DNA of 64,000 nucleotides from Blastococcus sp. HT6-4. Its GTDB lineage: Bacteria; Actinomycetota; Actinomycetes; Mycobacteriales; Geodermatophilaceae. The notes under the pieces are model-generated. The model ran no database searches. It saw only the letters and a program-made list of their open reading frames with translations, and had not been told where the DNA came from. The stretch is taken from contig NZ_CP155551.1 of assembly GCF_039679125.1 (NCBI RefSeq), positions 558,001-622,000 on the forward strand, given 5' to 3'. Both the position numbers and the translations under genes were made by a program. Positions 16,643 through 27,068 of this stretch are shown here, in pieces. The first letter of the stretch is position 1, and every line of letters starts with the position of its first letter.

Positions 16643-16698
16643 CGCGGCTCGGCCGGCAGACGAGGAACACCGGCGCACCCTCGGCCGTTGGGCGCTTC

Positions 16699-19599
16699 GT
16701 GCGCTCCCCCCGCGGGCTCGTGCGTCGTCGACCGCGCCCCGGTGCGCGCACCACGCTCGCCGCCCTGCTCACCCTCGCCTCGTCCGCCGGGCTCCTGGTC
16801 CTCGCGCCACCGGCCGGTGCCGCCGAGATCGGCACCGAGGAGGCGCGGGTCGCATCCGGTTCCGGTGCCGACGCGGTCGAGCTCGACACCACCCTGTACC
16901 TCCCGGACACCGCCGAGCCCGCCCCGGCCGTCGTCCTGGCGCACGGCTTCGGCGGCAGCAAGCGCTCCGTCGCCGACGACGCGCTCGCCCTCGCCGAGCG
17001 CGGCTACGTCGTCCTCACCTACTCCGCCCGCGGGTTCGGCGAGAGCACCGGCCGGATCGGGCTCAACGACCCCCGCTACGAGGTCGCCGACCTCGGCACG
17101 CTGCTCGACTTCCTCGCCGAGCGCGACGACGTGCAGCTCGACGCCGAGGGCGATCCGCGGGTGGGCGTCGCCGGCGCCTCGTACGGCGGGGCGCTGTCCC
17201 TGCTGGGTGCGGCCTACGACGACCGGGTCGACGCCATCGCGCCGCAGATCACCTGGCACTCGCTGACCACCGCGCTCTTCCCCGACTTCCAGGGCGACAT
17301 CGACGCCGACACCGTCGCCGCGGTCCCGCCCACCACGGACAGCGGCGTCTACAAGCAGCTGTGGTCGGGGCTGTTCTTCGGCATCGGCTCGGCGTCGGGC
17401 GGGCTGCTGGACGCGCTGGGCGGTGGGGCCGCGACCGGTGGCGGCCCCGCCGGCGGCACGCCGGTGGCCCTGCCCGAAGAGCTGCTGGAGCGCGCCGCCG
17501 AGAACCCCGAGGCCGTCGAGCAGCTGCTCACCTGCGGCCGGTTCCAGCCCGACGTCTGCGCCGCCTACCAGACCGCCGCCGCCTCGGGCACGCTCACGCC
17601 CGAGGTCGCCGCGGTGCTGGACCGCAGCAGCCCCGCCGGGGTGCTCGACCGCATCGACGTGCCCACGCTGCTGATCCAGGGCACCCAGGACTCGCTGTTC
17701 GGCCTCGGCCACGCCGACGCCAACGCGCGCGGCATCGCCGCCGACGGCACCCCGGTCAAGGTGGTCTGGTTCGTCGGCGGCCACGACGCGTCGTCGTCCG
17801 GCCGGCAGCAGGAGGAGCTGCGGGAGCAGGTGGCCGGGTGGTTCGACTGGCACCTGCGCGGCCAGGGGGAGGACCCGGGCACCGGTTTCCAGTTCCCTGC
17901 ACCCACGGGGCTGGGCGCCACGCTCGGCCGGGTGCAGGGCGGCGGCCAGACCGTCGTCGCCGAGCGCTACCCCGGCCTCGACGGGGCCGAGCCGGCCGAC
18001 CGGCGCGCGGTCGCGCTGGAGGGGCCGCTGCAGCCGCTGGTCACCCCGGCCGGCGGCACCCCCGCGGCGCTCACCACGGTGCCCGGGCTCGGCGCCCTCA
18101 CGGCGGCCCTCGGCGGCGCGGCCGTGGAGATCCCGGGCCAGTTCGCCGCCTTCGACAGCGAGCCGCTCGAGGCCCCGGTGGAGGTGGTCGGCTCCTCCAC
18201 GGTCGATTTCGCGATCGCCTCGGCCGACGGGTCGGCCACCCTGTTCGCCAAGCTCTACGACGTCGGCCCGGACGGGGCCATGGTCCTGCCCGGCGGGCTC
18301 GTGGCGCCGCTGTCGCTCACCGGTCTCTCGGCCGACCCGTCCTCGCCGACCCGCGTGAGCGTGACGCTGCCGGGCATCGTGCACCGCTTCGAGACCGGGC
18401 ACACCATGCGGCTGGTGGTGTCCTCGACCGACCAGGCGTTCGCGCTGCCCGACGAGGCCGCCGTCTACTCGGTCGGCCTGGCCTCCGCGGAGACGGCCGA
18501 CGGCGTCGCCGCGGGCGGGACGACGCTCGCCGTCCCGCAGGTCGACGGGCGCAGCGAGGCCGCGGCCGGATCGCTGCGCTGGTGGGCGCTGCTGGGCGCC
18601 GTCGCCGGCCTGGCGCTGCTGGGCTGGCTCGCCGCGCTGTGGTGGGGCGCCCGCCGGCGTCGGCTGGTGTCGCACGTCGAGCCCGACGGCGAGGACGTGC
18701 CGCTGCGCTTCGACGGAGTGACCAAGGCCTACAAGGACGGCTTCGTCGCCGTCCGGGATCTCTCGTTCGAGGTGCGCCGTGGCCAGGTGCTCGGCCTGCT
18801 CGGCCCGAACGGTGCGGGCAAGACGACGTCGCTGCGCATGCTCATGGGCCTCATCCGGCCGACCGAGGGGCGGATCAGCGTCTTCGGGCACGCCGCCGGG
18901 CCGGGCGCGCCGGTGCTGTCCCGCCTGGGCTCGTTCGTGGAGGGGACCGGTCTGCAGCCGCACCTGTCCGGCCGCGACAACCTGACGCTCTACTGGGCCG
19001 CCACCGGCCGGCCGGCCGAGGACGCGCACATGGAGGAGGCGATCGCGGTCGCCGGGCTCGGCGCGGCGCTGGACCGGCCGGTGCGCCGCTACAGCCAGGG
19101 CATGCGCCAGCGGGTCGCGATCGCGCAGGCCATGCTCGGGCTGCCCGACCTCCTGGTCCTCGACGAGCCGACCAACGGGCTGGACCCGCCGCAGATCCAC
19201 GCCATGCGCGAGGTGCTGCGCAACTACGCCGCGACCGGCCGCACGGTGATCGTGTCCAGCCACCTGCTGAGCGAGATCGAGCAGACCTGCAGCCACGTCG
19301 TCGTCATGGCCAAGGGGCAGAAGATCGCGCAGGGCACGGTGGAGGAGATCGTCGGCGCCGGCGGCGCGGTGCTGGTCGGCCTGGCCGACGACGCCGACAC
19401 CGACCGGGCGATCGCCGTCCTGTCCGCCCTGCCGGGGGTCACCGCCGGCCGGACCGACGACGGCCTGGTGGCCGAGCTCGACGGCGCCCGGCGGGCCGAC
19501 GTGCTCCAGGCGCTGGTGTCGGCGGGCATCGCCGTCGACCAGTTCACGCCGCGACGACGGCTCGAGGACGCCTTCCTGGCGCTGGTGGGGGAGTCATGA
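16699..19599 (+). CDS. secreted alpha/beta hydrolase (S15/CocE type) fused to ABC ATPase (966 aa)
   Basis: One polypeptide carries two normally separate parts. The N terminus has a basic run and a hydrophobic signal or anchor (LAALLTLASSAGLLVLAPPAGAA in shortened form). An alpha/beta hydrolase (about 60-400) has nucleophile S161 in GASYGG and a late GGHD for the His, then a beta-rich S15-type C domain (to about 610). A membrane segment (about 627-650) follows, then an ABC ATPase (about 672-966) with GPNGAGKTT, YSQGMRQRVAIAQ and LLVLDEPTNGLD. The hydrolase should be outside and the ATPase inside. It overlaps the permease gene as ATGA. Likely an exporter with built-in processing; substrate unknown. 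Confidence 0.85.
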   Translation: MRSPRGLVRRRPRPGARTTLAALLTLASSAGLLVLAPPAGAAEIGTEEARVASGSGADAVELDTTLYLPDTAEPAPAVVLAHGFGGSKRSVADDALALAERGYVVLTYSARGFGESTGRIGLNDPRYEVADLGTLLDFLAERDDVQLDAEGDPRVGVAGASYGGALSLLGAAYDDRVDAIAPQITWHSLTTALFPDFQGDIDADTVAAVPPTTDSGVYKQLWSGLFFGIGSASGGLLDALGGGAATGGGPAGGTPVALPEELLERAAENPEAVEQLLTCGRFQPDVCAAYQTAAASGTLTPEVAAVLDRSSPAGVLDRIDVPTLLIQGTQDSLFGLGHADANARGIAADGTPVKVVWFVGGHDASSSGRQQEELREQVAGWFDWHLRGQGEDPGTGFQFPAPTGLGATLGRVQGGGQTVVAERYPGLDGAEPADRRAVALEGPLQPLVTPAGGTPAALTTVPGLGALTAALGGAAVEIPGQFAAFDSEPLEAPVEVVGSSTVDFAIASADGSATLFAKLYDVGPDGAMVLPGGLVAPLSLTGLSADPSSPTRVSVTLPGIVHRFETGHTMRLVVSSTDQAFALPDEAAVYSVGLASAETADGVAAGGTTLAVPQVDGRSEAAAGSLRWWALLGAVAGLALLGWLAALWWGARRRRLVSHVEPDGEDVPLRFDGVTKAYKDGFVAVRDLSFEVRRGQVLGLLGPNGAGKTTSLRMLMGLIRPTEGRISVFGHAAGPGAPVLSRLGSFVEGTGLQPHLSGRDNLTLYWAATGRPAEDAHMEEAIAVAGLGAALDRPVRRYSQGMRQRVAIAQAMLGLPDLLVLDEPTNGLDPPQIHAMREVLRNYAATGRTVIVSSHLLSEIEQTCSHVVVMAKGQKIAQGTVEEIVGAGGAVLVGLADDADTDRAIAVLSALPGVTAGRTDDGLVAELDGARRADVLQALVSAGIAVDQFTPRRRLEDAFLALVGES

Positions 19600-20483
19600 G
19601 CGCGACCCGGGTGACGGACACCGAGCACGTGCAGCCGACCGGCGCGGTCGCCGGCTACCGGCCGGAGCGGACGCTGCGGCTGTCGGTGGAGCTGCGCCGG
19701 CAGTTCAAGCGGCGCCGGACCATCGGCGTCTTCGCGCTGATGGTCGCGCTGCCGCTGGTGCTCATCGCGGCGCTGCAGCTGGGCGCCAGCGAGGAGGCGG
19801 CCGAGAACACCCGGATCAACCTGGTCGACGTCGCGACGGCCAGTGGCCTGAACTTCACGCTGTTCGTGCTGTTCGCGACGACCGGCTTCTTCCTGGTCGT
19901 GGTGTACGCGCTGTTCTTCGGCGACACCGTGGCCGTCGAGGCCCAGTGGGGGTCGCTGCGGTACGCGCTGGCCACCCCGGTCCCGCGCATGCGGCTGCTC
20001 CGGCAGAAGTGGCTGGCCGCGCTGGTGCAGTCGGTGGCGGCGCTGCTGACGCTGGCGGCGGTGGCCGTGGTCGCCGGCGGGATCGCCTTCGGCTTCGGAG
20101 ACATCACGACGCCGGTGGGGGTCGGGATCGACCAGGCCGACGGGATGCTGCGGCTGGCCGGGATGCTGGGCTACCTCGCCGTTCACCTGCTGGTCGTGGG
20201 CGCCCTGGCGTTCTGGTTCTCCACGATCACCGACGCGCCGCTGGCCGCCGTCGGCGGCGCGGTGTTCACGATGTTCGTCTTCGCGATCCTCGACCAGGTG
20301 GAGCAGCTCGGCTCGATCCGCGACTGGTTCCCCACGGCGGAGGAGTTCGCCTGGACCGACCTGCTGCAGACGCCGGTCGACTCCGACGACCTGTTCCGCG
20401 GCGTCATCCAGTCGCTGGTCTACATCGCGATCTTCACCGCGTTGGGCTTCCGCCACTTCGCCCGCCGCGACGTCACCAGCTAG
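19596..20483 (+). CDS. ABC-2 type permease (295 aa)
   Basis: Membrane partner of the hydrolase-ATPase fusion. About six membrane segments are visible, beginning TIGVFALMVALPLVLIA after a basic RRQFKRRRT run. ABC-2 features include EAQWGSLRYALATPVPR, the cytoplasmic coupling region, and a C-terminal YIAIFTALGFRHFARRD. The ATG overlaps the upstream stop (ATGA), so ATPase and permease are made together. Its last bases overlap the stop of the convergent methyltransferase gene. Confidence 0.88.
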   Translation: MSATRVTDTEHVQPTGAVAGYRPERTLRLSVELRRQFKRRRTIGVFALMVALPLVLIAALQLGASEEAAENTRINLVDVATASGLNFTLFVLFATTGFFLVVVYALFFGDTVAVEAQWGSLRYALATPVPRMRLLRQKWLAALVQSVAALLTLAAVAVVAGGIAFGFGDITTPVGVGIDQADGMLRLAGMLGYLAVHLLVVGALAFWFSTITDAPLAAVGGAVFTMFVFAILDQVEQLGSIRDWFPTAEEFAWTDLLQTPVDSDDLFRGVIQSLVYIAIFTALGFRHFARRDVTS

Positions 20484-21139
20484 GACGGCTTCCGAGCGAT
20501 GAGCACGCCCTGCGGAACCTTCGTCGCCCGGCTGGTCGACTCGGGCGATCTCACCACTCGAGCGGTCAGTTCGAAGCCCGCGGTGTGCAGCAGCGCGATG
20601 ACGGCATCGGGCTGCAGGCGGTGGAAGTCGAGTGAGATGGCCTGGCCGAAGGCCTCGTCGAGATGCAACGTGTCGTCGCCGACCTGGAAGGCGATCAGCG
20701 CGTAGCCGCCCGGCCGCAGCACCCGGTGGAACTCATCGATCACCCCCTGCCGCTGGGGGCCGGGGACGTGGATGAGCGAGTACCAGGCGACCAGACCGGC
20801 CAGACCGGCGTCCGCACGGTCCAGGGCGCTCATCTCTCCCACGTCGAAGCTGACCTCGGGATGCTCGCGGCGCGCGATGTCGACCATGGCGGGCGACAGG
20901 TCGATGCCGGACACCTGCAGCTCGAGCTGGTGCAGGTGAGCCGAGACGGCGCCGGGCCCGCTGCCGACCTCGAGGACCTGCGCATCGGGGTGGTCCCGCC
21001 TGACCAGCTCCGCGAACCCACGGAGCAGCGCCCGGTCCAGCGGAGCGTCGTCGAGCTCGGCGCGGAACAGCTCGGCGTACTTCTCCGCAATGGCGTCGTA
21101 TCCGTTCCTCGTCACGAGCACGTGCGCTCCCTCGGCCAC
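20480..21139 (-). CDS. class I SAM-dependent methyltransferase (219 aa)
   Basis: UbiE/Methyltransf_11-type enzyme. Motif I is VLEVGSGPGAVSAHL, the acidic ribose-binding residue is in VSGIDLSPAMVD, and motif IV is around GLVAWYSLIHVP, followed by VLRPGGYALIAFQ. Acceptor substrate unknown. The GTG at 21139 lies 6 nt after TAGCCT on the minus strand, a leaderless pattern. Convergent with the ABC permease gene, the stop codons sharing CTAG-type overlap. Confidence 0.85.
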   Translation of the reverse strand: MAEGAHVLVTRNGYDAIAEKYAELFRAELDDAPLDRALLRGFAELVRRDHPDAQVLEVGSGPGAVSAHLHQLELQVSGIDLSPAMVDIARREHPEVSFDVGEMSALDRADAGLAGLVAWYSLIHVPGPQRQGVIDEFHRVLRPGGYALIAFQVGDDTLHLDEAFGQAISLDFHRLQPDAVIALLHTAGFELTARVVRSPESTSRATKVPQGVLIARKPS

Positions 21140-21170
21140 AGCAGCAGGCTAGAGCGGGGGTGTGACGGGA

Positions 21171-21992
21171 TCAGAGCGAGGCGCGCACCGCCTGGGCCCA
21201 GCCCTCGCCCATCGCGCCGTCGGTGACGGTCACGTTGGGGACGGCGGCCATCAGGGCGGTCATGCCGTCGACCGCGGCGCCGTTCGCGGTGATCCAGAGC
21301 TTGCCGACGGCGGGTGCCATGTCCAGGTCGCTGACGCTGTCGCCGATGGCGATCGCGTCGGTGGGGGAGAGGCCGCGCCGTTCGAGGTCCCAGGCGATGG
21401 CCGCGCCCTTGGAGATGCCGCGCGGCATCAGGTGGTACACCCGCGGGGGCAGCGGGTCGTCGTCCAGCCCGAACCGGGACGTCGCCGGGATCGCGCCGTT
21501 GTCCTTGAGCGTCAGCCAGCCCGCACCCCGCTCGGCCAGCCAGGCGTCCACCGACAGCGGGTCGACCCGGCCGCGCAGCAGGGCGTCGGTGTCGTGGGTG
21601 GCGTGCCACGGGTCGTGCCACTCCAGCCGTCCGGGGTGGGCGGCGATCAGCTCCTCGACGACGCCCAGCTGCGCCATCACCGCCATCGGCGTCCGGTCGC
21701 CGTACTCCTCGGGCAGCTCGCCGCGCAGGCGGTGGGTGTTCCGCCCGGAGCCCCAGCCGATGGTGGCGCCGAGCTCCGCGATCGCGCCGTCGGCGGCGAA
21801 GATGCGCGCGGCCTCCACGACCTGCTCGTAGGTGCGGCCGCTGACCAGCACCAGCGCCGCCCCCGCCCGGTGCAGGTCGAGCAGGGCGCCGGCGGGCCCG
21901 TCGGTCAGCTCGCGGCCGGCGCTGTGCCAGAACGAGCCGCGCGGGCCGACCATGGTGCCGTCGAGGTCGGTGTAGACGATGCGGGCTGCCAC
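21171..21992 (-). CDS. HAD-IIB family hydrolase (273 aa)
   Basis: Cofactor-type phosphatase. Motif I is VYTDLDGTMVG, motif II is LVLVSGRTYE, motif III Lys is in ISKGAAI, and motif IV is AIGDSVSDLDMAP. Length and the cap between motifs II and III fit sucrose-phosphatase/Cof-like enzymes; substrate unknown. The GTG at 21992 lies 7 nt after CAGGAT, a leaderless pattern; an ATG at 22001 is an alternative with little ribosome-site support. Divergent from the riboswitch-controlled threonine synthase. Confidence 0.82.
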   Translation of the reverse strand: MAARIVYTDLDGTMVGPRGSFWHSAGRELTDGPAGALLDLHRAGAALVLVSGRTYEQVVEAARIFAADGAIAELGATIGWGSGRNTHRLRGELPEEYGDRTPMAVMAQLGVVEELIAAHPGRLEWHDPWHATHDTDALLRGRVDPLSVDAWLAERGAGWLTLKDNGAIPATSRFGLDDDPLPPRVYHLMPRGISKGAAIAWDLERRGLSPTDAIAIGDSVSDLDMAPAVGKLWITANGAAVDGMTALMAAVPNVTVTDGAMGEGWAQAVRASL

Positions 21993-22053
21993 ACCCCACA
22001 TCCTGTCCACCGGGAGACGCCGTACCGGCGGCGGGTACCATTCCGGGCGTTCA

Positions 22054-22180
22054 CTCATCCAGAGGGGCAGAGGGACACGGCCCGATGAAGCCCCGGCAAC
22101 CGCCGTCTGACGCGTACGCGCCAGCGGGAGGTGCCAATTCCGTCCCGCGCGGCTCGACGGCCCGACGCGGGGAAGATGAG
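22054..22180 (+). promoter_or_regulatory. SAM-I (S-box) riboswitch
   Basis: The S-box core is clear: CTCATCCAGAGGGGCAGAGG at the 5' side, GATGAAGCCCCGGCAACC in the middle, GGTGCCAATTCC after it, and a closing GATGAG. P1 pairs 22054-22059 with 22175-22180. The 3' strand of P1 runs straight into GAGGAGG (22178-22184), the ribosome site of the downstream gene, so SAM binding should hide the site and reduce translation. No terminator hairpin with T tract is seen. Controls threonine synthase, which competes with methionine synthesis for phosphohomoserine or homoserine. Confidence 0.92.
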
Positions 22181-22194
22181 GAGGTAGTCGTCGC

Positions 22195-23496
22195 ATGACT
22201 CTGACCGCTCCCGGTTCCGCCCAGGCCGACAGCTCCGCCGGTGGCCCCACCCCGCCCTGTCCGGCCCGCGGGCTCGTCTGCCGCAACTGCGGCGCCACGT
22301 TCGGCCTGATCGCCGAGCACGCCTGCGCCGAGTGCTTCGGCCCGCTGGAGGTCGACTACGACCCCGAGATCATGCGTGCGGTGACCCGCGAGCAGATCGA
22401 GGCCGGGCCGCAGAACATCTGGCGCTACGTCGCCCTGCTGCCGGTCGGCCAGGACCCCGCCGACCGCGTCTCCCTCGACCCGGGGATGACCCCGCTGGTC
22501 CGCGCCGAGCGGCTGGCCGCCGAGCTCGGCCTCACCGGCGGGCTGTGGGTCAAGGACGACAGCGCCAACCCCACCCACTCCTTCAAGGACCGCGTGGTCA
22601 GCCTCGCCGCGACCGCCGCCAAGGGCCTGGGCTACAAGAAGATCGCCGCCGCCTCCACAGGCAACCTGGCCAACTCCGTCGCCGCCCACGCCGCGCGGGT
22701 CGGCCTGCCGTCGTTCGTCTTCATCCCGGCCGATCTCGAGCCGGGCAAGGTCGTGCAGTCGGCGGTCTACGGGCAGACGCTGGTCGCCGTCGACGGCTCC
22801 TACGACGACGTCAACCGGCTGACCAGCGAGCTCGCCGAGACCGACGAGTTCGAGGACACCGCCTTCGTCAACCAGAACGTGCGGCCGTACTACGCCGAGG
22901 GCTCCAAGACGATGGGCTACGAGATCGCCGAGCAGCTGGGCTGGCGGATCCCGGCCCAGGTCGTCATCCCGATGGCGTCGGGCTCGCTGCTGACCAAGGT
23001 CGACAAGGCCTTCCGCGAGCTGACCGCCGCGGGCATCGTCGAGGCGACCGAGTGGACGATCTTCGGCGCCCAGTCGGCCGGCTGCGACCCGATCGCCACG
23101 GCGTTCGACAACGGCTGGGACGTCGTCAAGCCGGTCAAGCCGACCGGGATCGCCAAGTCGCTGAACATCGGCAACCCCGCCGACGGCCCGTACGCCCTCG
23201 ACGCCATCCGCCGGACCGGCGGGGCGGTGGGCCGCGTGGGCGACGACGAGATCGTGCAGGGCATCCGCGACCTCGCCCGGACCACGGGTGTCTTCGCCGA
23301 GACCGCCGGCGGCGTCACCGTCGCCGTCCTGCGGCAGCTGGTGGAGAACGGGCGGCTTGACCCGGCCAAGGAGACCGTCGTCCTCAACACCGGCGAGGGG
23401 CTGAAGACCCTCGACCCGCTGGAGCCGGTCGTCGGCCCGACCCACCGGGTGGAGCCGTCGCTGAAGTCGGTGCGGGCGGCCGGTCTCATCGGCTGA
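22195..23496 (+). CDS. thrC: threonine synthase (433 aa)
   Basis: PLP enzyme that converts O-phospho-L-homoserine to threonine. The PLP lysine is in [11 protein letters not shown], and the phosphate loop and substrate residues follow in [16 protein letters not shown] zinc-ribbon-like N terminus (CRNCGATF and CAECFGPL) is present, as in the archaeal/actinobacterial type. The ATG is 10 nt after GAGGAGG. Sits directly under a SAM-I riboswitch, which links threonine synthesis to methionine/SAM status. Confidence 0.93.
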   Translation: MTLTAPGSAQADSSAGGPTPPCPARGLVCRNCGATFGLIAEHACAECFGPLEVDYDPEIMRAVTREQIEAGPQNIWRYVALLPVGQDPADRVSLDPGMTPLVRAERLAAELGLTGGLWVKDDSANPTHSFKDRVVSLAATAAKGLGYKKIAAASTGNLANSVAAHAARVGLPSFVFIPADLEPGKVVQSAVYGQTLVAVDGSYDDVNRLTSELAETDEFEDTAFVNQNVRPYYAEGSKTMGYEIAEQLGWRIPAQVVIPMASGSLLTKVDKAFRELTAAGIVEATEWTIFGAQSAGCDPIATAFDNGWDVVKPVKPTGIAKSLNIGNPADGPYALDAIRRTGGAVGRVGDDEIVQGIRDLARTTGVFAETAGGVTVAVLRQLVENGRLDPAKETVVLNTGEGLKTLDPLEPVVGPTHRVEPSLKSVRAAGLIG

Positions 23497-23695
23497 CGGC
23501 GGGCCCGCCGACCGGGCGACCGGCACGTCGCCCGATCCGGGCAACGGTCCGGCATCGATGTGCCGCGACCAGGCATTCCCTGTTGTACGTTCTCGCGCGG
23601 TTCGAGTTCCACGTTCGTGTTCGGCGGGCGGAAGAGCGAGACCCCGCCCCCTCACAGCGACGGGGTGGCCGCACGCACGAAACGTGGGAGCACAC

Positions 23696-23896
23696 GTGGC
23701 ACAGGGCACCGTGAAGTGGTTCAACGCCGAGAAGGGCTTCGGCTTCATCGCCGTCGACGGCGGGCAGGACGTCTTCGTCCACTACTCGTCCATCCAGATG
23801 GACGGGTACAAGAGCCTCGACGAGGGTCAGCGCGTCGAGTTCGAGGTCGTCCAGGGCGCCAAGGGCCCGCAGGCCGACGCCGTCCGCAGCGCCTGA
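23696..23896 (+). CDS. cspA: cold-shock protein, CspA family (66 aa)
   Basis: Single-domain RNA chaperone. RNP1 is [11 protein letters not shown]2 is DVFVHYSS, and the start [11 protein letters not shown] is canonical. The GTG has GTGGGAG about 6 nt upstream. A leader of nearly 200 bp free of genes (23497-23695) precedes it, in keeping with the structured leaders of csp genes. A strong hairpin terminator follows. Confidence 0.95.
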   Translation: MAQGTVKWFNAEKGFGFIAVDGGQDVFVHYSSIQMDGYKSLDEGQRVEFEVVQGAKGPQADAVRSA

Positions 23897-23911
23897 TCGC
23901 AGCGCCTTCCA

Positions 23912-23944
23912 CGGAGGCCCGGACCCTCGGGGTCCGGGCCTCCG
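23912..23944 (+). terminator. 15-bp hairpin terminator after cspA
   Basis: Arms 23912-23926 and 23930-23944 pair fully around TCG. It starts 16 bp after the stop codon. No T tract, but the stem is very stable. Confidence 0.85.
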
Positions 23945-23967
23945 CTCGTCCGGGGGACCCCCCGTCC

Positions 23968-23992
23968 TTGCACTCGCAGGGGTCGAGTGCCA
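23968..23992 (+). promoter_or_regulatory. CIRCE operator 1 (HrcA site)
   Basis: GCACTC (23970-23975), 9-nt spacer, GAGTGC (23985-23990), flanked by TT and CA. This is the HrcA-binding CIRCE element, slightly degenerate at the outer bases. Confidence 0.88.
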
Positions 23993-24002
23993 GACTCCTT
24001 TC

Positions 24003-24027
24003 TGGCACTCGGGTCTCCCGAGTGCCA
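24003..24027 (+). promoter_or_regulatory. CIRCE operator 2 (HrcA site)
   Basis: TGGCACTC (24003-24010), 9-nt spacer, GAGTGCCA (24020-24027), a perfect inverted repeat. It lies 10 bp after operator 1 and about 120 bp before groEL. Two HrcA sites in tandem suggest tight repression released by heat. Confidence 0.93.
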
Positions 24028-24045
24028 ATCAGGTCGGAACGGTGA

Positions 24046-25773
<1,728 letters not shown>

Positions 25774-25804
25774 GTCCGTCCTCCCGGTAGCACCAGCACT
25801 GCCC

Positions 25805-25841
25805 GGCAGGGGCGGTCCCGCATCGCGGGGCCGCCCCTGTC
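25805..25841 (+). terminator. groEL terminator hairpin
   Basis: AGGGGCGG...CCGCCCCT with inner TCCCGC/GCGGGG gives an 18-bp stem including two G-T pairs and a 3-nt loop. It begins 32 bp after the groEL stop and faces the convergent VOC gene. Confidence 0.82.
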
Positions 25842-25867
25842 GGCGTTCGCGGGAACGGCCGCCGACC

Positions 25868-26233
25868 TCACTCCGGGGCGAAGACGCAGAACTCGTTGCC
25901 CTCGGGGTCGGCGAGCACGTCCCAGTCGATGTCCCCGCCTCGCGCCCGCACGATCCTGGCGCCGGCCGCCACGAGGGCGTCCCGGTCGCCGACGACGTCG
26001 AGGTGCATGCGGTTCTTCACCCACTTGGACTCGATCACCGGGTTGATCCAGATGTCCGGTCCCGCGCCCGCCGGGTCGATGAGCAGCGCCGGCCAGTCGC
26101 GCTCCCGCGGGGTGCCGTCGTCGAGCACGTCCTTGCGGACGTAGCCCAGCGCCGCGGCCCACCAGTCGGCCACCGCCTGGTGGTCACGGGCGTCGAGGCA
26201 GAGGTCCTTGAACCGGGCGGGTGCGTCAGCCAT
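25868..26233 (-). CDS. VOC-fold glyoxalase-like protein (121 aa)
   Basis: Vicinal-oxygen-chelate fold, single domain. The family ends are visible: FKDLCLDARDHQAVADWWAAAL in shortened form at the start and VLADPEGNEFCVF at the end, with NRMHLDV in the middle carrying a metal-type His. Substrate unknown. The ATG at 26233 lies 7 nt after TACCCT on the minus strand (leaderless pattern). Divergent from the DUF72 gene, only 25 bp between starts. Confidence 0.85.
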   Translation of the reverse strand: MADAPARFKDLCLDARDHQAVADWWAAALGYVRKDVLDDGTPRERDWPALLIDPAGAGPDIWINPVIESKWVKNRMHLDVVGDRDALVAAGARIVRARGGDIDWDVLADPEGNEFCVFAPE

Positions 26234-26258
26234 GAACCGGGAGGGTAGGCGGCTGACC

Positions 26259-27059
26259 GTGACGGTGATCATCGGGACGTCGGGGTGGCAGTACCGCGAC
26301 TGGCGCGGCCGCTTCTACCCGCAGAAGCTCCCGCAGCGGCTCTGGCTCGAGCACTACGCCGCGCACTTCGCGACCGTGGAGAGCAACGCCGCCTTCTACC
26401 GGCTGCCCGAACGGGACACGTTCGTGAAGTGGCGGGAGCGCACCCCGCCGGACTTCCGGTGGGCGGTCAAGGCCAGCCGCTTCCTCACCCACATCAAGCG
26501 GCTGCGGGAGCCGGAGGAGCCGGTCGCCCGGTTGATCGGCCGCGCGGAGGGCCTCGAGCACCGGCTGGACGCGATCCTCGTGCAGCTGCCGCCGACGCTG
26601 AAGGCCGACCCGGAGCTGCTGCGCGAGTGCCTCGCCCAGTTCCCGGCCGGCACCAGGGTGGCCGTCGAACCGCGGCACGAGTCCTGGTGGACCGATGAGA
26701 TCCGTGCGCTGCTGGAGCGCTACGGCGCCGCGCTGTGCTGGGCGGACCGGATGGAGCAGCCCATCGCGCCGCTGTGGCGCACCACCGACTGGGGCTACCT
26801 GCGGTTCCACACCGGGGTGGAGAACTGGCGGTACCGACCCGAGACCCTGCAGCTGTGGGCCGATCGGCTGGCCGCCACGTACGGGCCGGACGACGACGTC
26901 CTCGTCTACTTCAACAACGATCCCGGCGGAGCGGCGACGATCGACGCGGTGCACTTCGCCGACGCGGTCCGCCGGGCCGGCGGGACGCCCACCCGGGTGC
27001 CCACGGCAGACCAGGCGACCGGCCTGGCGTGGGCCCCGGTGGAGGACGTCCCGATCTGA
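26259..27059 (+). CDS. DUF72 protein (266 aa)
   Basis: TIM-barrel protein of the DUF72/YecE family, function unknown. Family blocks are IGTSGWQYRDWRGRFYP, VESNAAFYRLP, FLTHIKRL, VAVEPRHESWW, and VYFNNDPGG. The GTG at 26259 was chosen because it begins TVIIGTSGW as in relatives; it lies 7 nt after TAGGCG, an imperfect minus-10. ATG codons at 26208 and 26232 would overlap the divergent VOC start. Confidence 0.88.
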   Translation: MTVIIGTSGWQYRDWRGRFYPQKLPQRLWLEHYAAHFATVESNAAFYRLPERDTFVKWRERTPPDFRWAVKASRFLTHIKRLREPEEPVARLIGRAEGLEHRLDAILVQLPPTLKADPELLRECLAQFPAGTRVAVEPRHESWWTDEIRALLERYGAALCWADRMEQPIAPLWRTTDWGYLRFHTGVENWRYRPETLQLWADRLAATYGPDDDVLVYFNNDPGGAATIDAVHFADAVRRAGGTPTRVPTADQATGLAWAPVEDVPI

Positions 27060-27068
27060 CGGCGGAGG

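Noticed and set aside
16201..19296. 1031-aa minus-strand reading frame
   Set aside because: Antisense shadow of the hydrolase-ABC fusion; no domain motif and typical Arg/Gly-rich GC artefact.
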